Source of the DNA: Serripes groenlandicus
Taxonomy: Eukaryota; Mollusca; Bivalvia; Cardiida; Cardiidae
Direction: 5' to 3'
NCBI GenBank assembly: GCA_031761405.1
Contig: JASEVX010000011.1
Span: 27,081,527 to 27,145,526 of the forward strand
Length of the DNA: 64,000 bases
The notes under the pieces: generated by a model
Told to the model about the DNA's origin: nothing
The model's database searches: none
Seen by the model: only the letters and a program-made list of their open reading frames with translations
Shown here: piece by piece, positions 1 to 11,480 of the stretch
Position numbering within the stretch: the stretch's first letter is position 1
How the letters are laid out: each line of letters starts with the position of its first letter
Made by a program: the position numbers and the translations under genes

Positions 1-140
1 ATCCACCTGAGGCGAAAAGTGTCCGCCAGGTTAGCCTGCGTGGCATGCTTAGGATCATCCGGGTCATTACTTTACGCAGAGTCCACAATGTTGGTTTTCT
101 CGCGAGACGGCTCGTATAATCCATCTGATTAAACAGGTTG
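1..140. repeat. MITE of the GAGCCGTC family, cut by window edge
   Basis: The right end of a short inverted-repeat element. It ends in 'ggttttctcgcgagacggct', the same terminus seen near 3.75, 16.55, 40.19 and 55.22 kb. Internal blocks 'ggcgaaaagtgtccg' and 'cctgcgtggcatgctta' are also shared with those copies. The left end lies outside the window. No coding sequence is seen. Confidence 0.7.
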
Positions 141-611
141 TTGAAAGAAATGTGATACGTGTCAAAGCTCGTCGTTCCATGTTTACTGTAGAGAAAGGTC
201 GATGTTAATTTCCTTCTCAAATACGGATCCGCAATCCAATTGAAGAGCCATAACCAAATGAACGTTTTCTTGATGAGATCCTTTTTGTTCGGTGTTTACA
301 TGTGTCCTGTTGTATTTCTACAAACAGTTTTCTTATCTCCGAATTTTAACGAGCTTTACCAGATGTTAACTAAGTATCGATAAATGAGAAGCGAAAAATG
401 TAGTCAAGATTAGACTCCACGAATTCGCAGAGACTAATCTTCTTCTTCATTGTTTGCAATTGTTTTTTAAAACTCACGCACAGTTCACGCGAATATTGTA
501 AGCATCGCGACAAGGGGCACATCATAACGACATTCGAGGATATTGTAGACAACCATCAATCACAATAAGGAAAACACCAGCTAACACATTATACCTTGTT
601 TTATCTAGATG

Positions 612-866
612 ATCGTCTGATAGATAGTTTTCGCTGTTTCATCCGTTTTCTCTCTTTTTATGCTGTGATATTCATTGGACTGTTGGAATTAATTTACACT
701 TATATTGATTTTAGCTGCGTTTCAGAAACGACCAGCATTATCGTCTGATAGATAGTTTTCAATGTTTCATCCGTTTTTCTCCTTTTTTGCTGTGAAATTC
801 ATTTGACTTTGGGAATTAATATTCGCTAATACTGATTGTAGCTGTGTAACAGAAACGACCAGCATG
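612..866. repeat. Two-copy tandem duplication, period about 128 bp
   Basis: The block beginning 'atcgtctgatagatagtttt' at 612 and ending 'gaaacgaccagcat' recurs at 740 with a number of substitutions and small indels. The divergence suggests an old duplication. The flanks (141-611 and 867-1170) are AT-rich with no gene or repeat that I recognise. Confidence 0.75.
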
Positions 867-1174
867 AGGGTGTTTCCCACAAGTGCGAATTAAGAATTAT
901 TGTGCATGCTATTTAAGCCATGCGATTTGTTCACACTTTTCTTGAAAACATATGTTACTGATTTGCCGACAGTGTAAATTTAGATCTAATTGCACAAATA
1001 AGCATGGTAATCTGAGTCTACACTAGTTGCTAAGTGTTTGTTTGCTTTGAGTACAGCTCATTATGTTTGTGTCACCTGTCTGTAAGGCAGGGAAACACTG
1101 AGGGATCACTTTTCCGTCGTTTGTCCTTCATGCTTTACATTAATTGATCATAACTGTGTTAATATTTAGCAGAT

Positions 1175-1310
1175 ACTACTTTAAAAATGGTAGTACTGGT
1201 TGTACTCCTTGGCGCTTAGGACTTGTATCGCGGGTAGTACTGGTAACGTATCATAGACACGCCGTGATATAACTGACAAGTTGTTGAAAGTGGCGTAACA
1301 CACACACAGA
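1175..1310 (+). mobile_element. 5'-truncated SINE body and tail
   Basis: 'aaaatggtagtactggttg' and 'gccgtgatataactgacaag' match the body and conserved tail core of the fuller SINE at 21355-21645, ending in an ACAC-rich tail. The tRNA-like head is missing, as expected for a 5'-truncated retrotransposed copy. Confidence 0.6.
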
Positions 1311-2599
1311 CTCTTTTTATTTGGCAGATACACTTCACAGTTGCCATACATATATTGTGATGAGAAGCATGTAACACTGCAAGGAATATAACGTTAGCCG
1401 GCTGATTTTGAAATCATTGCCCTTTTTCTTTCTTTGTCAGTCAATATTCTCGCAATATTTACTTTGAAAGCTCTTATTTGATCGCCGAAAGAACATCCAT
1501 ATGTCAAATATGGATTGCATCGTATATGGCATGATCGTCCAATAAAAAGAAAAGATTTTCGCCTGTATCCTGTGTCTTTTAATTATATTTATATAGAAAT
1601 GAGTACCATATTTTCTTTTAGCAATAAACGGAATCATCATATTTAGGTCTCAAAAATAATAACATGTTTTTTTACAAAATCAGCCATAACTTAGAAAATA
1701 TACATTTTAACATGAATGCCTTTCTGTAAATTTGATGACATCTAAATAAGTGAAGTTCATCGGAAGCTTGTTGTTATAAAAACCTTTTTTATATATGCAA
1801 CTCATCTAATGTTAACTAAATATATATACTTGATATCTTTTCAAAAATGACAAATATCATTTGCCTTCGATTAACAAAGGGATCGATGTCGTTAAGTAGC
1901 TAAAACCAATAAAACATATACTTTATGTATTTATGTCGTCTAACAAATCTTCGACACACGTCTTAGATAGTTTTCCAAGTATAGCCATATCTCTGTAACG
2001 TAAAATACAGGTATTGTTTAAGCAAGTCTAAAAAGCATATACAACCTACCTTATTCATTACGTGTTGCTCAATTCCATGTAACTGAATCAACATCTGAAA
2101 TATGTTTGTGTACATCGTAATATAATAATAGTACGTCACTTACATCGCAGAGATAAAAGTGTTTGCACAATTTTACAAATGCAATTTTATGACTTTGTCT
2201 TTGATTTTATAGGCAAATGCATTAAACTGAAAATAATTTTTTTTACGAAATCAGATTCTTCTTGGTATTTATAACGATATGAGAAACACATAAAACAATA
2301 AATACTGAATATTATGTAGTAGCGATATAGATTTAACTTTTGTATACCGAGGATCGTGGGCAATTGAAGTCTCGCGAGACGGAAGGTCTAGAGAGAGGTC
2401 ACATTGTCCAAGCCCTGAGTAGACAATACTAAAATCTGTATCGTTACTGCAACATATTTTTTTCTTTTATTATATACCATGTATAACTTTCAAGAGAGAA
2501 TAAAGAAAAAAAATACAAATTTCTATATTTTTAATAAAGAAATAACAAAATCCTCACATAAAATAATCAGTGCCGTATTTGGTACCTTATTTGAAAAGC
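1311..2599. other. AT-rich non-coding stretch
   Basis: No gene recognised. Reading frames here are short and show no domain or motif. The piece at 2438-2480 ('gttactgcaacatattttt…') resembles one arm of the foldback family at 2912-3074 and 48480-48600, so it may be a decayed arm. Confidence 0.5.
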
Positions 2600-2766
2600 G
2601 GAAATGTAATCCGTCTTATTTGAACTGCGCATGACTATCTGCATGTATTTGCGCCGGAGAAAAATGCAGGGTTATAATAATTACATTTATTATATGCCTG
2701 TACATTTTCCGGTGGAAATACATGCAGATTGACATGCGCAAATACACCACGACAGATTAAAATTCC
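2600..2766. repeat. Imperfect inverted repeat (foldback element)
   Basis: Arms of about 80 bp meet near 2690. 'gcgcatgactatctgcatgt' on the left matches the reverse complement of 'acatgcagattgacatgcgc' on the right with two mismatches, and the similarity continues outward with more mismatches. It is non-coding, probably a MITE or foldback element. Confidence 0.7.
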
Positions 2767-2911
2767 GTATCTACATGCGGTGTAAATACAAGATTGTGAC
2801 GTCAGACAGTGCGCGGAATACTTTCAGCGAGGTATCCCCAATAAACAATGTATTGAATCTGTATATTTAATAGTTTTTTCGCTCTTCATAGATCGTAGGT
2901 ATATAATAAAA

Positions 2912-3074
2912 GGAATATTACGTTGCGGTAGCGATAAATGGGTACGTATTGCACGACTCGTAGCGTGGGAAAATCCATATCTTACTCGACCTTCGGTCTC
3001 GTAAGATATCGATTTTTCCACGCTACTTGTCGTGCAATACAAACCCTTTTATCGCTCCCGCGACGTAATATTCC
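2912..3074. repeat. Long near-perfect hairpin (foldback MITE)
   Basis: The sequence from 'ggaatattacgttgcggtag' folds back on '…cgcgacgtaatattcc' with arms of roughly 75-79 bp and a very short loop near 2990-2996. The inner stem includes 'cgtagcgtgg' paired with 'ccacgctact'. A related, more decayed copy lies at 48480-48600. Small open frames on the minus strand across the hairpin are by-products of the palindrome. Confidence 0.85.
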
Positions 3075-3487
3075 GTATTTATTTAATTGAATGTTATTGA
3101 GCACCACGTTAATCTTCTTTTCTAGAACCGAAAAGCTTGAAACAATGATTTTGTCTGTACCTTTCATATAGCCAGATAAGATGGCTCTTAGTTTAAGGTC
3201 CTTGTTGCGTTTGGCTGCAAACATTAGATCATGTTAAGTCGTTTTCCTGATATTTTATGATGCGCTTAACCTCCAGTCAGATGTAACACTGCTCTTTGTG
3301 CAAACCAGTTAGCACTATATTGAGCCATTTGTTGAGAACACGTTTGGTTTTGTGAACAGTATATATCTACACTGTTTATATATAATTTGCACACTAGTGT
3401 TAGAAGCTTTTTTCACCCAGTGCTGATTCTGATAATGCAGAATAGATGTACAAGTTGATCTCAAAATAACACTGTAAAAAAATACCT

Positions 3488-3752
3488 ATGTGAGCCGTCC
3501 CACGAGAAAACCTACATTGCGTAAAGTATCGATCCGGATCAGCCTAGGTATGCCGCGCAGGCTTACCCGTAGGCTTTTGGCCTCCTGTGGATTTTCTGAT
3601 TCAGGAATCATTACCCTATACCTCTACACCCTGAGACGGAATGTGTCGGCCCGGATCAGTCTGCACGGACTGCGCAGGCTGATCTGGGTCGATACATTAC
3701 GTAGAGGCCATAAGGTTGTGTTTTTTTCGCGAGACGGCTCATATAATACTTC
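3488..3752. mobile_element. MITE of the GAGCCGTC family, complete
   Basis: The terminal inverted repeats are 'gtgagccgtcccacgagaaa' and '…tttcgcgagacggctcatat', with further paired blocks inside (for example 'tatcgatccggatcagcct' against 'aggctgatctgggtcgata'). The ends are flanked by TA-rich sequence, consistent with a TA or similar short target duplication. The length is about 265 bp. The 101-codon open frame across it is a by-product of this GC-richer repeat and not a gene. Confidence 0.85.
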
Positions 3753-3796
3753 TTCTTATGCACTGGCTCTATTGAGCAAAAATGCAAAGAAATGAG

Positions 3797-4243
3797 GATT
3801 CCGCCGTTGACGAGTGGTTAGCGTCGGGAATTTGGAACCGGGTGCCCCGGGTTCGATCCGCAGCCGTCACGCGACGGTCATGGTTGAGTGCACCTCGGCA
3901 AGGCACATTTACTGGCCGAAATTATTAAATTCTTTCAAAGGACTGAATCTTTCACAAAATATCGTACCATTACAAAAAAAATTCAGTTACTAAACCATGC
4001 CAAATGATCTACATATTGTGTAGTGCGATCGTACTGTTATGTATATCATTTATCTCTATTTAAAGGCTCTTTGCGTGTTGAATGGGCCTTTGCCTCTTCT
4101 CTTCGCTGATTGCAGGGTCAAATTCCAACAACATTACGAAGCGCTAAGTACTAAGCAACATTAGTTAAACAATTCAAAGCACATTTCATGATTTGTGAAC
4201 TGGCCGTGATATGTTGAAACGGCTTTAAACCCCAATCCATCAT
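3797..4243 (+). mobile_element. tRNA-derived SINE
   Basis: The head has a pol III-like A box ('tgacgagtggttagcg') and B box ('gggttcgatcc'). It is followed by 'tcatggttgagtgcacctcg' and a tail core 'ccgtgatatgttgaaacggc' that runs into 'tttaaaccccaatcc'. The core is shared with the SINEs at 1.2, 21.6, 44.7 and 57.3 kb. The head resembles Ser/Leu-type tRNA more than the 57-kb SINE head does, so more than one head type shares this tail. It is not an intact tRNA gene: the arms do not pair cleanly. Confidence 0.7.
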
Positions 4244-5324
4244 TACTAACAATATTTGTTAAGATTTGGTATTTAACTAGGGAAACACAAATGTTGAAAT
4301 GAGCGTTTTTTAAAAAGTATTTAAGTATCACTTATCGCTTAGAAAGGTTGGTGGAATTGGACCCCGTTTCGCTTTTGTTTGCAAATAAATAGACAATTTT
4401 AAAGTCCTTTGATGATATGCGTGAACAGAAATATCGATAATGAAATACGCTAAAAAAAAATAGAATACATTTTTAAATGTGTGTCTAGAAATAATGTAAC
4501 TCTCGGAGGGAATCTTTGTTTCAAGACAAAATATGAAACCATTATTGAGCCACTTCTGGCAATTATGGATTTCGTTGCACATCGTAAAGTGCATCACAGA
4601 AACGGACGTGGTACATGTAGTAACGCCCGGGAGAATACACATATAGTTCGTCTTTCTTTTGACAGAAGTAACTTCCAGATCTAGACTACAACTGCGCGGA
4701 GAACGAAGATGTTTACTGTTCGTAGTTGTTCGTATTTGCTCGTAGTTGTTCGTATTTGCAAATCGATTAGGGTTATGGCTTTGGCATCGCATATACTCGT
4801 AGATGGTGGTCTGTTGCTTTATGCGTTCCTTCATAATTTAAATGAGGAGATACTGCTTAAAGCTTCTGATTTAGTTACAATGTAGAATTCAGTCGGCGAA
4901 TTTATACTTCTCATGTTTGCCAGGGGCAGTTTAACTATTCCATTAAAAGCCATAGTCGGAATTACTTCAGAAAATTCTGATATAAATTGTCATTACCGTA
5001 TAATGACCTGAAGGCCAAATCATTTTCAATCAAAAGTGAGTGTTTTAGTTGGTATTTGGACATCCTTATTCTATTGAATAAGTAGGTCAAGGATTCGTTT
5101 CATTTGTCGTTTTAGGTCATGAATATGAAGAAGTTGAGTTGTATTCCGTTAAAAGTTAGTTTGAATTGAACAACATAAATATAAAAAAAACAAGTGATGG
5201 AAGAAAGAATAACCCTTTGTTTACAACGTATACAAGCATTAGAAAACTTTCTTCACATCAACTTTCTTTTATTGATTGAATGATACAATAAAGCCACACG
5301 TATACGACAATTATGTTATGGTCT
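4244..5324. other. Unannotated non-coding stretch
   Basis: No gene recognised. A 168-codon open frame on the minus strand (4328-4834) has no recognisable domain, signal or family, and overlaps a shorter frame on the other strand. There is a small internal duplication 'cgtagttgttcgtatttgc' at 4720-4760. Confidence 0.5.
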
Positions 5325-5908
5325 GCTAGTGTATTTATACTATACAGACATTAATAGCAGAACAGACACATACACATACATGTATGCATATAAATTGAAA
5401 GTTTCGCTATACGCAGCTAAATCATACAGCAATAAACGGATGGTTTCCGGTTCACTCCATCCTTAATACACATTGACAAATGATATTCATCGTAAATGCC
5501 GCAGTTCATTTCGATGTCCGTTTCATATAGTGAATTTATACTAAACAGAAATTTATAGCAACGCATTCAAAACAGACACATACACATACATAAACACATA
5601 CATCGAAAGTTTCGCTCTACTTATAAACGGATTGTTTCCGGTCCATTCCATTCTTTAATCACATTGACAAGGTACATTCATCGTAAATGCTGCAATTCAT
5701 TTCGATGTCCCTTTCATATAGTGAACTTATACTAAACAGAAATCAAAAGCAACGGTTTCAAAACAGACACAGACACATGTACATATCAATTGAAAGTTTC
5801 GCTATACCCATAAACGAATTATTTCCAGTTCATTCCTTTCTTTATTCGCATTGACAAGGTGCATTCATAGTAAACGCCACAGTTCATATCGATGTCCCTT
5901 TCTGTACA
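5325..5908. repeat. Tandem satellite, three copies of about 190-208 bp
   Basis: Three diverged copies each contain 'cagacacatacacatac'-type CA-rich sequence, 'gaaagtttcgct' (at 5397, 5605 and 5792), 'ttcatttcgatgtccctttc' and 'tatactaaacagaaa'. Spacings are 208 and 187 bp. Non-coding. Confidence 0.85.
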
Positions 5909-6317
5909 ATAACAATATTATCTTCATAACGTTTGAGTGTCATAATCGATAAACATTACTGGCGTACTCGTAAGTCGATTGTGTATGCATTTGAAATAGA
6001 TTGATGGTCAGAAGTATCAGATATTTAGTTCAATATTTCAATACACACGTGCATTCAAGGTGTAGGGAGTCCATTAAGCTGTCATGGATTCATAAGATGA
6101 AACGGAGTATGAAGATGGATGCACGGATATATCAAATTATATCAACATGGTACAATTTCCTGACAGGAAAGGCTCACGCGACGCTAATAAAGCGACCAGC
6201 AATATCCATTTCAGCATGCGCATTTCCGAAGTCTGATCAAGATCGTTCACATTCGCCAATATCCGAAGGTCGGTTTCCGTGTGGCGTGACTCAAATACGT
6301 ATATGTAGCAGGGGACA

Positions 6318-6545
6318 CTTATACTGCCTTGTTAACTATTATAGCGTTGTGGTTGTCGCCTTCGGTTCAACATGTCCGAGGTTAGAGCCCTGTTCAGATG
6401 GGGACTTATAAAATAGTTACAATGGCTCCCAACTACTTATACTGCCTAGCTATTGATCTAGCTTTTGTAGCGACGTGGTTGAGCGTTCAAAGGGTTTAAT
6501 GTTCGAACCATGGTCAGGTCTGAACCTTTAGGATAGTGACATGTA
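6318..6545 (+). repeat. Two-copy tRNA-like duplication
   Basis: Two blocks about 118 bp apart both start 'cttatactgcct' and carry a tRNA-like stretch ending in a B-box-like motif ('gttcgaaccatggtcagg' in the second). They look like decayed SINE heads. The 136-codon open frame at 6001-6411 crosses the first block and is not credible as a gene. Confidence 0.45.
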
Positions 6546-7221
6546 AATGAAAATATACATGCAAACGATTCCTTTACAATGACCATTTAAATATCGTAAA
6601 TTGTATCTACCAGGATCTACTTTTTGTCTTCGATTACGTCAAATATGAGGTTTTTTTTCAGTTTTTATATGTTAAGTTAAGACGCTGATAAAAAAGTATT
6701 TATTTCTCTTTTTTCTTCTGATTGGACGACGATATAAAGAAGCAACTCATTTTGTTCTCGATATTTTTTCCCCTTTTTAACTGTCTCAAGTCCGTTTCTA
6801 GTTTTATTACGCAACACTTTTATCCGTGAAGAACTTTATTGCTTTTGGAAAGCCTGTCATTATAGCGCTTTTCCTATTTTCTTTTAAACGTAATGGCAAA
6901 TAAATTCGACACTCACATTTAGGCAACTTAGCGGTTAAATTGGAATTAGTTTCAATATATACTTTTACTCTCCTCTGCAAGAAAGGCAATCCAAATAGAA
7001 GAAACAGTCAATATTTAGTGTATTTTGTGGCATGTATGTTACATTGCGTCTTCATTACAGTGTTACGTAATGGTGTTTCATTAGTAACGTATGGGCGAAC
7101 GTATAGGTCAGCTCTAAATAGTGCAAATGATAACACACGAAAATCAATTGGCTGATTACGTATAGTACATTACTGTCCGTTTCCCTTCACCTCGCTCTAT
7201 CTATATCGCCCACCCCACCTC

Positions 7222-7735
<514 letters not shown>

Positions 7736-7935
7736 NNNNNNNNNNNNNNNNNNNNNNNNNNNNNNNNNNNNNNNNNNNNNNNNNNNNNNNNNNNNNNNNN
7801 NNNNNNNNNNNNNNNNNNNNNNNNNNNNNNNNNNNNNNNNNNNNNNNNNNNNNNNNNNNNNNNNNNNNNNNNNNNNNNNNNNNNNNNNNNNNNNNNNNNN
7901 NNNNNNNNNNNNNNNNNNNNNNNNNNNNNNNNNNN
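7736..7935. other. Assembly gap (200 N)
   Basis: Exactly 200 N, which looks like a fixed-size placeholder. It directly follows the microsatellite, so assembly probably failed in the array. Confidence 0.99.
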
Positions 7936-8204
7936 TACGAGACGACATTCGTTTTCCTTTGTTTGATACAAGTAACCTTTATCCCGTTGAATTCCCGAAA
8001 CTGGTAAATTATCATCAACATTATACTTAAATAAGTTCTTACATAAGTATGGTGTAGTATTTGCTATGTGTTGATACAAGAGTAGTGAACACAGTTAACA
8101 AAGAGTAGACTGCGCGAATGTGTAGACTCTTCTTGGTTTGCGTCATTCTTAATTGCGATGAACTCCGTGAATATCTTGATCAGATTAATTGTACGACGTT
8201 TTTC

Positions 8205-8685
8205 GCCGCTTCCACCATTTTTCAATTATATCACACCGTTTCCGTTGCCTGTACTACTAATCCGTTTATCCTGACGCCAGCGTGTCAATCCTAATGCTAC
8301 ATTTTACCCCACAATTCTATTCGCCAAGGAGGGTATTATCCACTACTTCCATTTTAAGAGTATTCCGAGGGCTTGGCGTGAAACGGTTGTAACTAAAAAC
8401 CTATTTTGAAAACCCTGGTTTATGGCCAATTTTGATCCCTTTGTAAACAATGGAAATTTAGGTGCCATTGCTCAGAACGAGCAATGGCACCTAAATTACC
8501 ATTGTTTACCAAGTAAAATGATTTAACGCTTATAAAGACTTTATGGAGAGGTGATTAACCATGGTAGAAAAATACCAATTTAAGTTACAACCGTTTCACG
8601 CCAAGTCCTCGATTCGGTATGACCAGTCCGGGGATCGAATCGACACCCGAGGCGAACGCTCTACCAATACACCACCGAGGATTTA
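8205..8685 (-). mobile_element. SINE on minus strand, split by a MITE
   Basis: Read on the minus strand, the head (8685 to 8612) has an A-box-like 'ggtagagcgttcgcctcgg' and a B-box-like 'gattcgatcccc', then 'ggtcataccgaat'. The body resumes at 8365 with 'cttaaaatggaagtagtgg' and continues to about 8205. Order and sequence match the SINE at 21355-21645. The two halves are separated by the inverted-repeat element at 8366-8611. Confidence 0.75.
8366..8611. mobile_element. 246-bp MITE with internal hairpin, inserted in a SINE
   Basis: The terminal inverted repeats are about 29 bp ('cgagggcttggcgtgaaacg…' and its complement ending at 8611) with one mismatch. They are flanked by a possible 4-bp target duplication 'attc' (8362-8365 and 8612-8615). 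The centre holds a second hairpin: arms 8443-8473 and 8479-8509 are 31 bp with one mismatch and a 5-nt loop. No coding capacity. The superfamily is not assigned. Confidence 0.85.
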
Positions 8686-8689
8686 AGCT

Positions 8690-9550
8690 TGATAAGAACG
8701 GTGTTTAAAGTAGCGTACAGTGCGTAAAGGAAGTAAACCTCCATACTTCAGACAACAGAACCTATCATCATTGATTGGATCGACGATAAATGCCCGTAGA
8801 CAGCAAGCAACGGATAAAACAAACGGTAGCGGTGTATTTGTGAAATTACAGGGTACCCATAGACATTTGTTTTACAAAATTACTGTGAGACGATTCCCAT
8901 ATCTCTTTAACGACATACTTTGAATGACCTGAACTTTTTACACTATTATCATCTAAATACGTATCAGACAATTTTTTCCATATACCACATATCTGTTGTA
9001 GACTGTTTTGAATACAGTGGTAAGCGTTGTAGAACAAGAGTGCCGCGAAGAGAAGGCCAACGCTCGTCCGTCGAAAAATGGGCATTACTGAATAAGTATT
9101 AAATCCAGAATTATGTAACTTGGTATAGACATGCCGTATTGTTCGTAGGAACTTGTAAACCAAGTTCCATTTCAAAATATTGACCGTTTTTTGAGTTATG
9201 GGGTAAAGTTGAAGTTTTGTGACGACGACGAAGTTCATTAATGTAAAGTTCAAGGTTTTTTCATATTTCATTTTTTTCAATATATACATGTACATGTTAA
9301 ATTGTTTACGACTTACATTAAATCTGAAACGAGTGACGTTGAACAAATATGATTATGAGCACTAAATAAAAGTATAACTATTGAACAAGGTTGCAAGCAT
9401 TATGGCAAGATTTGTTCCTTTTGACAAATCATTTTTTTAACTTATATGATGCAGGTTCATCCAAATTCATACGCACGTTTTGACACAGTTAGATTTGATG
9501 TTGAATAGAATTACAAAATAGTACTATCGTAGGAAATGTTGCCTTGTCGT
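8690..9550. other. Unannotated stretch
   Basis: No gene recognised. Overlapping open frames on both strands (8720-9346) carry no domain or motif I can name. Confidence 0.4.
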
Positions 9551-9554
9551 AGGG

Positions 9555-9648
9555 TTCTCCCCCATGTCCGTAACGAGAGGGTATCAAACCCGTTACGCCC
9601 GGATTGATTTTCCCACGCTAACCACTCGGCCTCGCCGTATTTATCATT
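9555..9648 (-). mobile_element. tRNA-like SINE head
   Basis: On the minus strand it reads 'ggccgagtggttagcgtgg' (A box) and 'gggtttgatacc' (B-box-like), resembling a Ser/Leu-type tRNA but with poor arm pairing. A derived repeat is more likely than a functional tRNA. The flanks to 10230 show nothing else. Confidence 0.5.
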
Positions 9649-10230
9649 ATTTCTTTCTGAACAGATAACACGTGGAATTTTATTCAGTAAAAACCCTCGC
9701 AAACTGTTATAAATGTTGTATTTTCTCGAATAATCTTGTATTACTAGCATGACAGTACTTTCGATATGAACGACAAAGAAATACACTCAGATGACGATGC
9801 TATGTACAGAACATCTATTGAGAAAAACCCTATAACTCGTTTGTACTGACTAAACAGAATTAAGCCCAATCGAAGTAGCTACATGTTATACACGGAAAGG
9901 CATTTAGAGGACCCGTTGTGTGTCTATTTTGCTAGATATTGACAGACAGTTGTATTACAATAATACGCTTATTGACAGTGAGCGGGTCAGTTCATATCCA
10001 GATTCTATAGTTGTATTGTTTGCTTTCCGTGGTTATACCAATGAAGAAAGAAGAGTTTTGATTTACAAGCTTAAATATCCTGATTGGCTTCATTGTAAAA
10101 ACTAATCAATATAATATATTATGAACATACGAGTATCTTTAGTTGGACTGAAGAAAAACTGTTAGTGTTTCATTTACATTGTATAAGCATTTGAGCATCG
10201 TCAAAGGGAAACATCCGTTTGAGATTTTGA

Positions 10231-10500
10231 TGTTAACTCCGTCAAGCAACACATTAGCAGCAGACGACTTTGATAACATATTTGCTTGCACAAGTATTGT
10301 AAATACGTATAAATAAAAGTGTAATTATTGAATAGAGTTGATAACATAGTTGCATAAATGTGGAAAATCCGTATAAACAAAAGCATATTTTTCTTATGGA
10401 ATTGCTCATTTTGAGTGATTTCTCCTTTTGTGACATTGTTTTTCAAAAGTGGTCTGTTGCAGCATCAGAAAGCGTATGTGTTTGAGAAAGGGTTAACTAC
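10231..10500. mobile_element. Decayed TTAA MITE (CCCTTTCCCACA family)
   Basis: The left end is 'gttaactccgtcaagcaaca…gcagcagacgactttg'; the right end is the complementary '…cagcatcagaaagcg…gagaaagggttaac'. It is a diverged member of the family whose best copies are at 14286-14463 and 27067-27282. Confidence 0.65.
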
Positions 10501-10780
10501 TATAAGTTATAACGAACACAATGTGCATTTGAAGACAACCGTTCTCCCAAAGTCCCCGATATTCATGTTTGCTTTACTACACGCAAGTCAATTAGGAATA
10601 TCCTTGGATATATTCAGATTTTACCCGGTACAGATGTTTATCTGAGACTGTTTGTTCTATTCTGCTGCAAGTGAGTGTGAAATTTAATTTCGAATACAAA
10701 TAAGAGGTGAAACATCTAACTCTCTTGTTCTCCAATTATTCAGCGATGGTTTCAAGAAACTACATGTAATCCTTGTCAAT

Positions 10781-11013
10781 GTAACACCCTTTCCCACATG
10801 CAACAAATCTGCAGCAAACAACAACAATGAACTCATCTCACAAACGGTATGAACTTATCTCTGTAAATGGGAGTATAACCATTGAAAAGAGTTGAAAACA
10901 TTGTAGCAAAAGGATAAATTGCCCATTAAGAGTAATTTCTTCTTTTGTCACATTGTTTTAAAACGTCGTCTGCTGCAGAGGCGTCGGTAGGGTCAGATGT
11001 AAATCAGTTAACG
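10781..11013. mobile_element. Decayed TTAA MITE (CCCTTTCCCACA family)
   Basis: It begins 'caccctttcccacatgcaac' and ends with 'aaacgtcgtctgctgcagagg…gttaacg'. It has the same internal block 'attgaaaagagttgaaaaca' as other family members. Non-coding. Confidence 0.65.
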
Positions 11014-11480
11014 TTGATACACAAACACGTTTGTTTGTAGCCGATTTGGGTTCGTTCCTGTAGTTATCAGTTTAGTTTTAATCACTTTTAGTCTCCATGG
11101 ACATAGTTGTCATAACCTTTCTAAATATCAAACTATTGTTGATGAAAATATTGATAATGGTAATAAACCTTGCGATCACAAAAAGATGAAAGGAAATTAT
11201 TAATAAATCATATATTTTACGTGGGTTTTCCTGCTTAATCTGGCGCGAATCAATTATGCTAAAAGTATTGTGATAACATTTGCGTAAGTAAAACATAGGT
11301 CAATGGCAGCCATACGGACGACAAGGATTACTTGAGCTATTTTTGGTGTAGTTCTCACATAAATAATTTCACTCGATCTCGTCATAGTCGAACAGATTGT
11401 ACTTATGCAATAAATATTTTAATGAAAAAAGTTAACAAATACAAGAAGTCCAACCACAACTGTAACTCGGTACAAAGTTT
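11014..11480. other. Unannotated AT-rich stretch
   Basis: No gene or repeat recognised. Confidence 0.4.

Noticed and set aside
3490..3795. 101-codon frame rich in Arg
   Set aside because: Lies across the GAGCCGTC MITE, whose GC-richer palindromic sequence happens to lack stops.
3808..3880. Possible Ser/Leu tRNA gene
   Set aside because: Internal promoter boxes only; no clean cloverleaf, and it is joined to a SINE tail.
4328..4834. 168-codon minus-strand frame
   Set aside because: No domain, signal or family resemblance; overlapped by an opposite-strand frame; no splice or promoter support.
6001..6411. 136-codon plus-strand frame
   Set aside because: Crosses a tRNA-like duplicated repeat; composition not protein-like; no motif.
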